Shown here piece by piece: positions 18,451 to 28,365 of a stretch of DNA of 64,000 nt (the first letter of the stretch is position 1; each line of letters starts with the position of its first letter). The position numbers and the translations under genes were made by a program. This stretch comes from Marinibaculum pumilum (lineage in GTDB: Bacteria; Pseudomonadota; Alphaproteobacteria; Ferrovibrionales; Ferrovibrionaceae). The stretch covers positions 124,001-188,000 of the forward strand of contig NZ_JBHRTR010000028.1 in the NCBI RefSeq assembly GCF_042646425.1, given 5' to 3'. Under the pieces are notes generated by a model that worked only from the letters and a program-made list of their open reading frames with translations, was not told the DNA's origin and made no database searches.

Positions 18451-18479
18451 TTGACAGTGCCGGGCGGCTGGCTCATAAG
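18451..18479 (+). promoter_or_regulatory. Sigma-70 type promoter for ffh
   Basis: The -35 TTGACA (18451-18456) is a perfect consensus. A 17-base spacer leads to the -10 CATAAG (18474-18479, 4 of 6). It would give a leader of about 170 bases before ffh. No other stem or RNA gene was recognised in 18429-18659. Confidence 0.65.
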
Positions 18480-18659
18480 ACCGCCCTTTCCGACAGGAAT
18501 CCCGGCCCTGGCCGGACCTGCCGGTCGCCAAGCCGAAGCGGCGATCGCCGCCAGTCCGCGAGTATCGCGCACTGGCGCCCATTCGCTATGGCTTCGGCGG
18601 GCATGTGGAGCCGGCCCCTGCGGGCCGGCAGGTGCAAGGGATCGAGGCGGGACGGCCCG

Positions 18660-20111
18660 ATGTTCGACAGTCTCTCGGAACGGCTGGGATCGGTCTTCGA
18701 CCGGTTGAAGCGGCGCGGCGCCCTGACGGAAGCCGATGTCGGCGAGGCCCTGCGCGAAGTGCGGGTCGCGCTGCTGGAGGCCGATGTCGCGCTGCCGGTG
18801 GTGAAGTCCTTCATCGCCGAGGTCCGGCAGAAGGCGGTCGGCACCGGCGTGCTGCGCTCCGTCACCCCCGGCCAGATGGTCATCAAGATCGTCCACGACC
18901 ATCTTGTCTCGACCCTGGGGGCGGAGGAAGCGCCGCTCGACCTGAACGCGCCGTCGCCGATCCCCTTCCTGATGATCGGCCTGCAGGGCTCCGGCAAGAC
19001 CACGACGACGGCGAAGATCGCCCTGCGGCTGAAGCAGAAGGACCGCAAGAAGGTCCTGATGGCCTCGCTGGACGTCGCACGCCCCGCCGCGCAGGAGCAG
19101 CTGAAGATCCTGGGCGAGCAGGCGGAGGTCGCCACCCTGCCGATCGTGCCCGGCCAGATGCCGGTGGACATCGCGAAGCGGGCGATGCAGGCCGGCCGCC
19201 TGGGCGGCTACGACGTGGTGATGCTGGACACCGCCGGCCGCCTCTCGATCGACGAGGCGCTGATGGCGGAGGTCGCCGCCGTCCGCGACGCGACCCGCCC
19301 GCACGAGACCCTGCTGGTGGCGGATGCGCTGACCGGCCAGGACGCCGTCGCCACGGCGGAGGCCTTCCACAAGCGGGTCGGCCTGACCGGCATCGTGCTG
19401 ACCCGGGTGGACGGCGACGGCCGCGGCGGCGCCGCGCTGTCGATGCGGGCGGTCACCGGCCGTCCGATCAAGCTGATCGGCACCGGCGAGAAGCTGGAGG
19501 CGCTGGAGGCCTTCCATCCGGAGCGCATCGCCAGCCGCATCCTGGGCATGGGCGATGTCGTCTCCCTGGTGGAGAAGGCGGCAGAGACCATCCAGCAGGA
19601 AGAGGCCGAGGCGCTCGCCCGCAAGATGGAGAAGGGGCAGTTCGACCTGGAGGACCTGCGCCAGCAGCTGCGGCAGCTGAAGAAGATGGGCGGGATGTCC
19701 GGGATCATGGGCCTGCTGCCCGGTGTGGGGAAGGTCAAGAAGCAGCTCTCGGACGCCAATCTCGACGAGGGGATGCTGGGCCGGCAGGAGGCGATCATCT
19801 CCTCCATGACCCCGCGCGAGCGGCGCAATCCGAAGATCATCCAGGCCAGCCGCAAGCGGCGCATCGCGACCGGGTCCGGCACCAGCGTGCAGGACGTGAA
19901 CCGGCTGCTGAAGCAGCACCAGCAGATGGCCGGGATGATGAAGAAGGTCAGCAAGATGGGGAAGAAGGGCAAGCTGCCGCCCGGCCTCGCCGACATGGCG
20001 GGCGGGATGGGTGGCATGCCCGGGATGCCCGGACAGATGCCGGGCGGCTTCCCCGGGCAGATGCCGGGCGGCGGGCGGCTGCAGCTGCCGCCGGGCTTCC
20101 CGAAGAAGTAG
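18660..20111 (+). CDS. ffh: Signal recognition particle GTPase Ffh
   Basis: 483 aa. It has an N domain (MFDSLSERLGSVFDRLKRRG) and a G domain with G1 GLQGSGKTTTTAKIA, DTAGR and the LTRVDGDGRGG region. The methionine-rich M domain has a GxxGxMPGxPGQMP tail. It binds 4.5S RNA and signal peptides of nascent membrane proteins and docks with FtsY. The ATG at 18660 gives the standard N-terminus; an earlier in-frame start (18588) only adds low-complexity sequence. It heads the ffh-rpsP-rimM-trmD-rplS block typical of proteobacteria. Confidence 0.97.
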   Translation: MFDSLSERLGSVFDRLKRRGALTEADVGEALREVRVALLEADVALPVVKSFIAEVRQKAVGTGVLRSVTPGQMVIKIVHDHLVSTLGAEEAPLDLNAPSPIPFLMIGLQGSGKTTTTAKIALRLKQKDRKKVLMASLDVARPAAQEQLKILGEQAEVATLPIVPGQMPVDIAKRAMQAGRLGGYDVVMLDTAGRLSIDEALMAEVAAVRDATRPHETLLVADALTGQDAVATAEAFHKRVGLTGIVLTRVDGDGRGGAALSMRAVTGRPIKLIGTGEKLEALEAFHPERIASRILGMGDVVSLVEKAAETIQQEEAEALARKMEKGQFDLEDLRQQLRQLKKMGGMSGIMGLLPGVGKVKKQLSDANLDEGMLGRQEAIISSMTPRERRNPKIIQASRKRRIATGSGTSVQDVNRLLKQHQQMAGMMKKVSKMGKKGKLPPGLADMAGGMGGMPGMPGQMPGGFPGQMPGGGRLQLPPGFPKK

Positions 20112-20123
20112 GCAAGGGTTTTC

Positions 20124-20151
20124 GCGGGGCTGCCGCCATGGCGGGCCCCGC
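20124..20151 (+). terminator. Hairpin between ffh and rpsP
   Basis: GCGGGGC (20124-20130) pairs with GCCCCGC (20145-20151) and encloses a second palindrome, CCGCCATGGCGG. No T-run follows, so it may be a Rho-dependent or attenuating structure, or a processing site, rather than a simple terminator. Confidence 0.35.
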
Positions 20152-20221
20152 CGGAGAGTGACGAAGAGATCGGGCGCGCCCGGCGCGCCCATCAGGACGA
20201 TCAAAGAGGAGAGAGTTCCGA

Positions 20222-20650
20222 ATGTCCCTGCGTATCCGACTGTCGCGCGGCGGCGCCAAGAAGCGTCCGTTCTACCGCATCGTGGTGGCCGATTCCCGCA
20301 GCCCGCGGGATGGCCGCTTCATCGAGAAGATCGGCACCTACGACCCGATGCTGCCGAAGGACCGCACCCGCGTGCAGCTCGACACCGAGCGCGCCAAGTT
20401 CTGGCTGGATCGCGGCGCCCTGCCGACCGAGCGCTGCGCCCGCTTCCTCGCCCAGCATGAGATGGCGACCTGGACCAACCCGGACCGCCCGAACAAGGGC
20501 AAGCCGAAGGCGAAGGCCCAGGAGCGCCTGGAGGCCCAGCGCCAGGCCGAGGAAGAGAAGCAGAAGGCCGCGGCCGCGCCGGCTGAAGAGCCCGCGGCGG
20601 AACCGGCAGCCGAGGGCGGCGATGCCGGGGAAGCCCAGGCCGAGGCCTGA
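20222..20650 (+). CDS. rpsP: 30S ribosomal protein S16
   Basis: 142 aa. The core (residues about 1-85, SLRIRLSRGGAKKRPFYRIVVADSR...) is canonical S16. A Lys/Glu/Ala-rich tail of about 55 residues extends it, as is common in alphaproteobacteria. A strong Shine-Dalgarno (GAGGAGAG) sits upstream. It is first in the rpsP-rimM-trmD-rplS operon and is needed for 30S body assembly. Confidence 0.97.
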   Translation: MSLRIRLSRGGAKKRPFYRIVVADSRSPRDGRFIEKIGTYDPMLPKDRTRVQLDTERAKFWLDRGALPTERCARFLAQHEMATWTNPDRPNKGKPKAKAQERLEAQRQAEEEKQKAAAAPAEEPAAEPAAEGGDAGEAQAEA

Positions 20651-20729
20651 TCGCGGCGGTGGCCGCCGGGACGGCGCCGGCCGCGCCGGCAGGGACGCAA
20701 GCGCGGCCCTGCCCGACGTGACGGAGCCG

Positions 20730-21269
20730 ATGGTCCGGCTGGGCACCATCGTCGGCCCGCATGGCATCAGGGGTGCGGTCAGGGTGAAGACCTATACCGA
20801 GGATCCGATGAACATCGCCGCCTACGGCCCGGTCTATGACCGCGCCGGCCGGCGCCGGCTGGACCTGCGCGTCCTGGGGCCGGCGAAGGCGGGGGCGCTC
20901 GTCGCGATCGCCGGTGTCGCCGACCGCGACGCGGCGGAGGCCCTGCGGGGCCTGGACCTGCACGTGCCCCGCACGGCCCTGCCGGCGCTCGCCGATGCCG
21001 ACGAGTTCTACAATGCGGACCTGATCGGCCTGCTGGCGGAGGATCCGGACGGCCAACCGCTCGGCCGGGTGACCGACGTGCAGGACTTCGGTGCCGGCCC
21101 GCTGCTGGAGATCCGCGGCGCGGCGGACCTGCTGCTGCCCTTCACGCGGGACACCGTGCCGGTGGTGGACCTGGCCGGGGGCCGCCTGCAGGTGGTGCCG
21201 CCGACGGAAGTGTCGCCGGAGCCGCACGAGGCCGATGGTGCCGGCGACAGGCCGGAGGCCGGGGAATGA
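20730..21269 (+). CDS. rimM: 16S rRNA processing protein RimM
   Basis: 179 aa. The N-terminal RimM barrel (VRLGTIVGPHGIRGAVRVKTYTEDP) is followed by a PRC-barrel domain (YNADLIGLLAEDPDGQPLGRVTDVQDFG...LLPFTRDTVPVVDL). It assists maturation of the 30S head. The ATG at 20730 is chosen; an in-frame GTG at 20718 would add four residues. The stop overlaps trmD in an ATGA. Confidence 0.95.
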   Translation: MVRLGTIVGPHGIRGAVRVKTYTEDPMNIAAYGPVYDRAGRRRLDLRVLGPAKAGALVAIAGVADRDAAEALRGLDLHVPRTALPALADADEFYNADLIGLLAEDPDGQPLGRVTDVQDFGAGPLLEIRGAADLLLPFTRDTVPVVDLAGGRLQVVPPTEVSPEPHEADGAGDRPEAGE

Positions 21270-22066
21270 CGGGCGAAGGCGTGGACAGGGTGGCGCAGGA
21301 CGCCCGCGGGGCGGGCCTCTCCGGCCGTGCCGCGCGCTGGACGGCGCGGGTGCTGACCATCTATCCGGAGATGTTCCCCGGGCCGCTGGGCCAGGGGGTG
21401 GTCGGCCGCGGCCTGCAAGCCGGGCTCTGGGACCTCCAGGTGATGGACATCCGCGGGTACGCGCGCGATAAACACGCCTCCGTCGACGATGTGCCCTATG
21501 GTGGCGGCCCGGGCATGGTGATGCGTGCGGACGTGGTCGCCGCCGCCGTGGATGCGGCGGGCGAAGCGGCGGCGCAGGCGGCCGGCGCGCCGGTGCCGCT
21601 TCTGGCACTGACCCCGCGCGGACGGCCGCTGTCGCAGGCACGGCTGCGGCGCCTGGCCGCCGGTCCCGGCGCGGTGCTGCTCTGCGGCCGTTTCGAGGGG
21701 ATCGACGAGCGCCTGTTCCAGGCACGGGCCTGCGAGGAAGTGAGCCTGGGCGATTTCGTCCTCTCCGGCGGCGAGATCGCGGCGATGGCGGTGCTCGACG
21801 GCGTGGCGCGCCTGCTGCCGGGCGTGGTCGGCAGCGCGGCCTCGCTCGACGAGGAGAGCTTTTCCGGCGGGCTGCTGGAATATCCGCACTTCACGCGGCC
21901 GCGCGACTGGGAAGGGCGGGCGGTGCCGGAGGTGCTGCTGTCGGGCCATCACGGCCAGATCGCGGCCTGGCGCCGGGCGGAGGCGGAACGGGCGACCCGC
22001 CTGCGGCGCCCCGACCTCTGGTCCGCGCATCGCGGCGGCGCGCGCGGCCGGGCGGTCCGCAACTGA
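21266..22066 (+). CDS. trmD: tRNA (guanine-37-N1)-methyltransferase TrmD
   Basis: 266 aa. It is a SPOUT methyltransferase with DVPYGGGPGMVM, LLCGRFEGIDER and SLGDFVLSGGE forming the trefoil-knot AdoMet site. The N-terminus carries about 25 residues (GEGVDRVAQDARGAG...) ahead of the usual start of the fold. It methylates G37 next to the anticodon to prevent frameshifting. It overlaps rimM by 4 bases, indicating translational coupling. Confidence 0.96.
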   Translation: MTGEGVDRVAQDARGAGLSGRAARWTARVLTIYPEMFPGPLGQGVVGRGLQAGLWDLQVMDIRGYARDKHASVDDVPYGGGPGMVMRADVVAAAVDAAGEAAAQAAGAPVPLLALTPRGRPLSQARLRRLAAGPGAVLLCGRFEGIDERLFQARACEEVSLGDFVLSGGEIAAMAVLDGVARLLPGVVGSAASLDEESFSGGLLEYPHFTRPRDWEGRAVPEVLLSGHHGQIAAWRRAEAERATRLRRPDLWSAHRGGARGRAVRN

Positions 22067-22122
22067 ATTGGGTTTCGCCGCATCCGGCAAGGCCGGGGCG
22101 GCAGGTGGAATGACATGCAAAC

Positions 22123-22140
22123 GGGAGCGTCACCGCTCCC
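22123..22140 (+). promoter_or_regulatory. Hairpin in the trmD-rplS leader
   Basis: GGGAGCG (22123-22129), loop TCAC, CGCTCCC (22134-22140). It ends 18 bases before the rplS start codon and just before its Shine-Dalgarno. It may modulate L19 translation or act as a processing site; no T-run is present. Confidence 0.4.
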
Positions 22141-22158
22141 CCGATAGAGGTGAGTGAC

Positions 22159-22578
22159 ATGAACATCGTGCAGCAGATCGAGGCCGAGGAGACCTCCCGG
22201 CTGACGGAGCAGCGGTCGGTGCCGGACTTCGCCCCGGGCGACACCCTGCGGGTCAATGTCCGCGTGGTCGAGGGCAATCGCGAGCGCGTGCAGGCCTTCG
22301 AGGGCGTGTGCATCGCCCGCGCCAACAAGGGCGTGAACTCCAACTTCACCGTGCGGAAGATCTCCTACGGCGAAGGCGTGGAGCGCATCTTCCCGCTGTA
22401 CAGCCCGCGCATCGAGTCGATCGAGGTCGTGCGCCGCGGCGATGTCCGCCGCGCGAAGCTGTATTATCTGCGCGGCCGGACCGGCAAGGCGGCCCGCATC
22501 AAGGAGAAACGGGTCACCGCCGCCAGCCGCAGCAAGGCCGGGCAGAAGAACGCCGCCGCCGAGAAGGCCGGCGAGTAA
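22159..22578 (+). CDS. rplS: 50S ribosomal protein L19
   Basis: 139 aa. It has the canonical L19 core (FAPGDTLRVNVRVVEGNRERVQAFEGVCIARA, SYGEGVERIFPLYSP, VRRAKLYYLRGRTGKAARIKE). The ATG at 22159 follows AGAGGTGAG at good spacing and is preferred over the in-frame GTG at 22150, which overlaps the Shine-Dalgarno. L19 sits at the 30S-50S interface. A short Ala/Lys tail follows the core. Confidence 0.97.
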   Translation: MNIVQQIEAEETSRLTEQRSVPDFAPGDTLRVNVRVVEGNRERVQAFEGVCIARANKGVNSNFTVRKISYGEGVERIFPLYSPRIESIEVVRRGDVRRAKLYYLRGRTGKAARIKEKRVTAASRSKAGQKNAAAEKAGE

Positions 22579-22790
22579 GGCCGGGCCAGCCGGCACGCAG
22601 TCCGGGATCGCGCCGCCCCGGCCGCGTTGAGATGCGCGGCCGGCACGACAGGACAGGCGCGACAGGATAAGCGCGCCAGCATAAGCGCGACTGGGCCGGG
22701 CGCAGGCGCCCGGACCAGCGGCTCACCGGCAGGGGCGTCGCCCCCCGCCTGCCGAGCCCTGGACGATCGCGGGAGAGAGAAGAGGATCAC

Positions 22791-24200
<1,410 letters not shown>

Positions 24201-24218
24201 GGCCGAAGGAGGCACGAG

Positions 24219-24839
24219 ATGGAGAAGTTCACCAAGGTCGACGGCATTGCCGCGCCGCTGCCGATGATGAATGTCGACACCGACCAGATCATCCCGAAGC
24301 AGTTCCTGAAGACGGTGGAGCGGACCGGCCTGGCGAAGGGCCTGTTCTACGACTTCCGCTGGGCGCAGGACGGTACCAAGACCGACTTCATCCTGGACCA
24401 GGAGCCCTACAACAAGGCGAAGATCCTGGTCGCCGGCGACAATTTCGGCTGCGGTTCCAGCCGCGAGCATGCCCCCTGGGCGCTGATGGATTTCGGCATC
24501 AAGGTCGTGATCTCCACCTCCTTCGCCGACATCTTCTTCAACAACTGCTTCAAGAACGGCATCCTGCCGATCGTCCTGCCCAAGGCGCAGCGCGACGCCC
24601 TCATGGAAGATGCGCAGATGGGCGGCAATGCCGTGATCTCCGTCGACCTGGAGAAGCAGGTCATCACCCGCCCGAACGGCGAGACGATCCCCTTCGACGT
24701 GGAGCCGTTCCGCCGCCACTGCCTGCTGAACGGCCTGGACGATATCGGCCTGACCCTGGAGAAGGCCTCGGAGATCGACGCCTACGAGGCGCGCCGCCGC
24801 AGCCAGACCCCCTGGCTCTACCAGGATCCCGCGGCCTGA
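24219..24839 (+). CDS. leuD: 3-isopropylmalate dehydratase small subunit LeuD
   Basis: 206 aa. It is a swivel-domain subunit with VDTDQIIPKQFLKTV and the substrate-loop motif NFGCGSSREHAPWAL. It pairs with LeuC. It starts 18 bases after leuC with AAGGAGG upstream, clearly the same operon. Confidence 0.97.
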   Translation: MEKFTKVDGIAAPLPMMNVDTDQIIPKQFLKTVERTGLAKGLFYDFRWAQDGTKTDFILDQEPYNKAKILVAGDNFGCGSSREHAPWALMDFGIKVVISTSFADIFFNNCFKNGILPIVLPKAQRDALMEDAQMGGNAVISVDLEKQVITRPNGETIPFDVEPFRRHCLLNGLDDIGLTLEKASEIDAYEARRRSQTPWLYQDPAA

Positions 24840-24903
24840 GCCTTCCCGGCCCTGTCCTTCCGGCCCACGAACGATCGACAATGACAACCGTCAGGAAACC
24901 TGC

Positions 24904-26016
24904 ATGTCCGCGAACCGCTCCCTTCTGATCCTCCCCGGCGACGGCATCGGCCCGGAAGTCATGGCCCAGGTCGGCCGCGTGATCGACTGGATGGAACGGC
25001 GCCGCGGCGTGCGGTTCGAGGTGACGGAGGATCTGGTCGGCGGCGCGGCGATCGACAAGCACGGCACGCCGCTGCATGACGACACGATGGCGGCCGCGCA
25101 GGAGGTCGATGCCGTGCTGCTGGGTGCGGTCGGCGGCCCGAAGTGGGACGAACTGCCGTTCGAGCAGAAGCCGGAGCGCGGCCTGCTGCGCCTGCGTAAG
25201 GAAATGGACCTGTTCGCCAACCTGCGCCCGGCGCTCTGCTTCGACGCGCTGGTGGAGGCGTCGACCCTGAAGCCGGAGATCGTCTCCGGCCTGGACATCA
25301 TGATCGTGCGCGAGCTGACCGGCGGCGTCTATTTCGGCGAGCCGCGCGGCGTGGAGACCCTGCCCGACGGGCAGGAGCGCGGCATCAACACCCAGGTCTA
25401 CACCACCTCCGAGATCGAGCGGGTGGCCGCCGTCGCCTTCGAGCTGGCGCGCAAGCGGCAGAACCGGGTGACCTCCTGCGAGAAGGCGAACGTGATGGAA
25501 TCCGGCGTGCTGTGGCGCCGGGTGGTGCAGAAGCTGCACGATGCCGACTTCGCCGATGTCGAGCTGAGCCACATGTACGCCGACAACGCGGCGATGCAGC
25601 TGGTACGCAACCCGAAGCAGTTCGACGTGATCGTCACCGACAACCTGTTCGGCGACATCCTGTCGGACGAGGCGGCGATGCTGACCGGCTCGCTGGGCAT
25701 GCTGCCCTCGGCCTCCCTCGGCGCCGCCGATGCCACCGGCCGCCGCAAGGCGCTGTTCGAGCCGGTGCACGGCTCCGCCCCCGACATCGCCGGCAAGCGG
25801 GTCGCCAATCCGCTGGCCACCATCCTCTCCTTCGCGATGGCGCTGCGCTATTCCTTCGACCTGGGGGAAGAGGCGGACCTGATGGAGGCCGCAGTGCAGA
25901 AGGTGCTGGCCACCGGCATGCGCACCGCCGACATCATGCAGGCCGGGAAGGCGAAGGTCTCCACCGACGTGATGGGCGACAGCCTGCTGATGGAGATGGA
26001 CAAGCTCGACGGCTGA
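24904..26016 (+). CDS. leuB: 3-isopropylmalate dehydrogenase LeuB
   Basis: 370 aa. It is an NAD-dependent oxidative decarboxylase: LLILPGDGIGPEV at the N-terminus, RELTGGVYFGEPRG for substrate binding, the NVMESGVLWRRVV segment, DNLFGDILSDEAAMLTGSLGMLPSAS with the metal Asp residues, and EPVHGSAPDIAGKRVANP for NAD. It catalyses the third step of leucine synthesis. It is last in leuCDB, 64 bases after leuD. Confidence 0.97.
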   Translation: MSANRSLLILPGDGIGPEVMAQVGRVIDWMERRRGVRFEVTEDLVGGAAIDKHGTPLHDDTMAAAQEVDAVLLGAVGGPKWDELPFEQKPERGLLRLRKEMDLFANLRPALCFDALVEASTLKPEIVSGLDIMIVRELTGGVYFGEPRGVETLPDGQERGINTQVYTTSEIERVAAVAFELARKRQNRVTSCEKANVMESGVLWRRVVQKLHDADFADVELSHMYADNAAMQLVRNPKQFDVIVTDNLFGDILSDEAAMLTGSLGMLPSASLGAADATGRRKALFEPVHGSAPDIAGKRVANPLATILSFAMALRYSFDLGEEADLMEAAVQKVLATGMRTADIMQAGKAKVSTDVMGDSLLMEMDKLDG

Positions 26017-26063
26017 GGCGGCCGCCACGCGGCGCTTTCCCGGCTTAAACCGGGGCGCGGCGC

Positions 26064-26159
26064 GGCAAGCGGAATGGATGGTCGGCTCAAGGCCGACCAT
26101 GACCTCTTTTGCTTGCCACATGGCGTCGTGCCCGGCCTCGAGCCGGGCACCCATTCCGC
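26064..26159. repeat. REP-like composite palindrome after leuB
   Basis: This is a nested structure. Outer arms are GCGGAATGG (26069-26077) and CCATTCCGC (26151-26159). Inside are two perfect 9-bp hairpins, ATGGTCGGC/GCCGACCAT (26078-26100) and GTGCCCGGC/GCCGGGCAC (26128-26150). GGCAAGC (26064-26070) and GCTTGCC (26111-26117) form another pair. The same CCATTCCGC/GCGGAATGG arms recur at 50992-51033, so this is a dispersed intergenic repeat family. It may also end leuB and the opposing operon. Confidence 0.75.
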
Positions 26160-26194
26160 AATCGATGCCGAACCTGGTGCCGGTTGCCCGCCCC

Positions 26195-26995
26195 TCACTC
26201 CAGCCCCGGCACCTTCTCCAGCAGCAGTTCCGCGATGCCCATGCCGTCGGTCTTGGTCACGGCATGCGGCATGTCCCTGTGGTAGATCAGCCAGAGCAGG
26301 GCGCGGTCGCTGTCCGACAGCGACGCCGGGCTGCCGGCGGCGAAGGCGGCGGTCGGCTGGCGCAGCAGGCTGTCGTCGGGCAGGCGCGACGTGCGGATGA
26401 TCCCCAAGGCGCCCAGGATCTCGTGCGCCAGGCACTGGTTCGCCAGCGCCTCGTCGTCGCCGGTGCGGACGACGATCAGCGCGGCGCGGATCGCCCGTTC
26501 CTCGATCACCAGCTTGGCCAGGCAGGGCGGCGCGTCGGCCGCTTCGAGCGATGCCGCCGCCTGACGGAAGCGTGCCTCGTCCTCGAAGAAGGGGGCGGCA
26601 TAGTCCGCCCACCTGCCGGTGAGGTCCGCCTCGGGGCGGTTGCTGAAGGCGATCAGGAAATTGACCTCCTGGCCGGTATAGCCCATGGCCAGGCCGGTCA
26701 CCCGCTTGATCGCGCGGCTCAGTTCCTCGACCGTCAGGGTCATCGTCCGCGACGGGGTACCGAGCCCGGCGATGCGGACCTCGCCTTCCCATTTCAGCAG
26801 GCGTGCCTCCTGCGCATCCGGCAGGTAGGAAAAGGCCGCATCGGAAAAGGCGCGCAGCAGCGCCGCGCGGTCCACCGCCGCCTGCTCCGCCGCGATGGCC
26901 GGGGCGGGCGCCATGGCGAGGCACCCTGCCAACAGCAGCGCAGCCAGGATAGGCACCCGGGCGCCGCCTGCCGGGTGCCGGGAGTAGTGCGCCAT
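26195..26995 (-). CDS. Secreted DUF2927-family protein
   Basis: 266 aa with an N-terminal hydrophobic signal region (ILAALLLAGCLAMAPAPAIAAE; a Cys after LLAG could be lipidated). The C-terminal half has the conserved CLAHEILGALGI pattern and downstream DS...LL...WLIYHRDM pattern that I associate with DUF2927. The family function is unknown. A 9-bp perfect inverted repeat, GGCACCCGG/CCGGGTGCC (26952-26979), lies inside the signal-peptide coding region. It starts 7 bases after cbpM on the same strand and is probably last in that operon. Confidence 0.7.
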   Translation of the reverse strand: MAHYSRHPAGGARVPILAALLLAGCLAMAPAPAIAAEQAAVDRAALLRAFSDAAFSYLPDAQEARLLKWEGEVRIAGLGTPSRTMTLTVEELSRAIKRVTGLAMGYTGQEVNFLIAFSNRPEADLTGRWADYAAPFFEDEARFRQAAASLEAADAPPCLAKLVIEERAIRAALIVVRTGDDEALANQCLAHEILGALGIIRTSRLPDDSLLRQPTAAFAAGSPASLSDSDRALLWLIYHRDMPHAVTKTDGMGIAELLLEKVPGLE

Positions 26996-27002
26996 GCCCG
27001 GC

Positions 27003-27335
27003 TCAGCCGTCCTCCGGCTCCTCCTGCATCCGCGCCATGATCGCCTGCTGCACCTCCTCCGGCTGGCTGGCGATCGCGGCGCAGAGCCGGCGCATGTCCT
27101 CGCGCATGCGGTACATGCGGTCCATCAGGCGCAGCACGGTGGGCAGCGCCTCCTCGTCCAGTCCCATGTCCAGGTGCAGGTCGCGCAGCAGCTGCGCGCG
27201 CGCCCGGTCGATCTCCGCGAACAGAAGGTGCGGCTCCGTCTGGCTGGGGATCAGCCAGCGCCGGCTGACGAACAGCTCGACATGACGGACGGTCAGCCGC
27301 TCGATGTCGCGGGTCAGGTCTTCCGCCGTCAGCAT
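27003..27335 (-). CDS. cbpM: Chaperone modulator CbpM
   Basis: 110 aa, helical. It has the CbpM/MerR-like layout (DLTRDIERLTVRHVELFVSRRWLIP...; LHLDMGLDEEALPTVLRLMDRMYRMREDMRRL). CbpM binds the J domain of CbpA and inhibits its stimulation of DnaK. The gene starts 1 base after the cbpA stop, the classical cbpA-cbpM arrangement. Confidence 0.85.
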   Translation of the reverse strand: MLTAEDLTRDIERLTVRHVELFVSRRWLIPSQTEPHLLFAEIDRARAQLLRDLHLDMGLDEEALPTVLRLMDRMYRMREDMRRLCAAIASQPEEVQQAIMARMQEEPEDG

Positions 27336-27336
27336 C

Positions 27337-28359
27337 TCAGGACCCTCCCTTGCCGGAGCGGGGGTCGTAGGGGTGCTTTTCCGCCCATTCGGTCATGAAC
27401 GCCTCGAGTTCCGGGTCGACCTCCTTCGGCAGCACCACCTGCAGGCGCACCAGCTGATCGCCGGCGGGACGGCCGGACCCTGCCGGCACGCCCTTGCCCT
27501 TCAGGCGCAGAACGGTGCCGGAGCTGGCGCCCCTCGGCACCGTCAGCTGCACCTCGCCGGTCACGGTCGGCACCGGGACCTTGGCGCCCAGCACCGCCTC
27601 CGGCAGGCTCACCGCCAGGTCGGTCTCGATATCGGCACCCTTGCGCCGGAACCGCGAATGCGGCCGCACGCTGACCTCCACCAGCGCGTCGCCGGCGGGG
27701 GCGCCGCCATGGCCGGGCTGGCCCTTGCCCTTCAGCCGCAATGTCTGGCCGTCCCGCAGCCCGGCCGGGATCTTCACGTTCAGGGCGCTGCCGTCAGGCA
27801 GCTGGATCTGCTTCGTGGCGCCGTTGACCGCATCCAGGAAATCGACGGCCAGGGCATAGCGGGCGTCGGCGCCCGGGAAGGCGAAGCCCCCGGCGCCGGC
27901 GGCGCCGCGGGGTCCACCGCCGGCCCCGCCGCCATGCTGGCCGGCGCGCCCGCTGCCGAAGAACTGGTTGAGGATGTCGTCGAAGCCGCCGGCGGCGAAG
28001 CCCTCCGGACCGCCCTCGGTCCAGGTATAGGTATACTTGCGGCCGTCCGGCCCCTCGGCGAAGTCGCGCCAATAGGGCCCGCCGCCCGGCCCGGCCCCCA
28101 TGCCCGCCCCGGGACCGGCGCCGGCATAGCGGGGCTCGCCGCGCTCGTCGATCTCGCCGCGGTCGTAGGCGGCGCGCTTGTCCGCGTCACCCAGGATCGA
28201 GAATGCGCCGGAGATCTCCTTGAAACGCTCCTCGGCGGCCTTGTCGTCCGGGTTGAGGTCGGGATGGTACTGCTTCGCCAGCCGCCGGTAGGCCTTGCGG
28301 ATGTCGGCGTCCGAGGCGTCCTTCTTCAGGTCCAGCAGGCCGTACAGGTCCTTCGCCAT
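27337..28359 (-). CDS. cbpA: DnaJ-type co-chaperone CbpA
   Basis: 340 aa. The J domain (residues about 4-68) has the essential HPD in KQYHPDLNPDD. A Gly-rich linker and the two C-terminal beta-sandwich substrate domains (LDAVNGATKQIQLPDGSALNVKIPAG, VPTVTGEVQLTVPRG, LRLKGKGVP) follow. The zinc-finger of canonical DnaJ is absent, which defines the CbpA class. It works with DnaK. It is coupled with cbpM downstream and lies 6 bases after the pyrophosphatase gene. Confidence 0.92.
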   Translation of the reverse strand: MAKDLYGLLDLKKDASDADIRKAYRRLAKQYHPDLNPDDKAAEERFKEISGAFSILGDADKRAAYDRGEIDERGEPRYAGAGPGAGMGAGPGGGPYWRDFAEGPDGRKYTYTWTEGGPEGFAAGGFDDILNQFFGSGRAGQHGGGAGGGPRGAAGAGGFAFPGADARYALAVDFLDAVNGATKQIQLPDGSALNVKIPAGLRDGQTLRLKGKGQPGHGGAPAGDALVEVSVRPHSRFRRKGADIETDLAVSLPEAVLGAKVPVPTVTGEVQLTVPRGASSGTVLRLKGKGVPAGSGRPAGDQLVRLQVVLPKEVDPELEAFMTEWAEKHPYDPRSGKGGS

Positions 28360-28365
28360 GATCGC

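Noticed and set aside
18429..18659. Possible 4.5S (SRP) RNA gene upstream of ffh
   Set aside because: No GGAA-tetraloop hairpin with the conserved symmetric and asymmetric loops could be found; only the promoter is convincing.
26952..26979. 9-bp inverted repeat as a terminator of cbpM
   Set aside because: It lies inside the signal-peptide coding part of the DUF2927 gene and has no T-run; GC-rich coding chance is likely.
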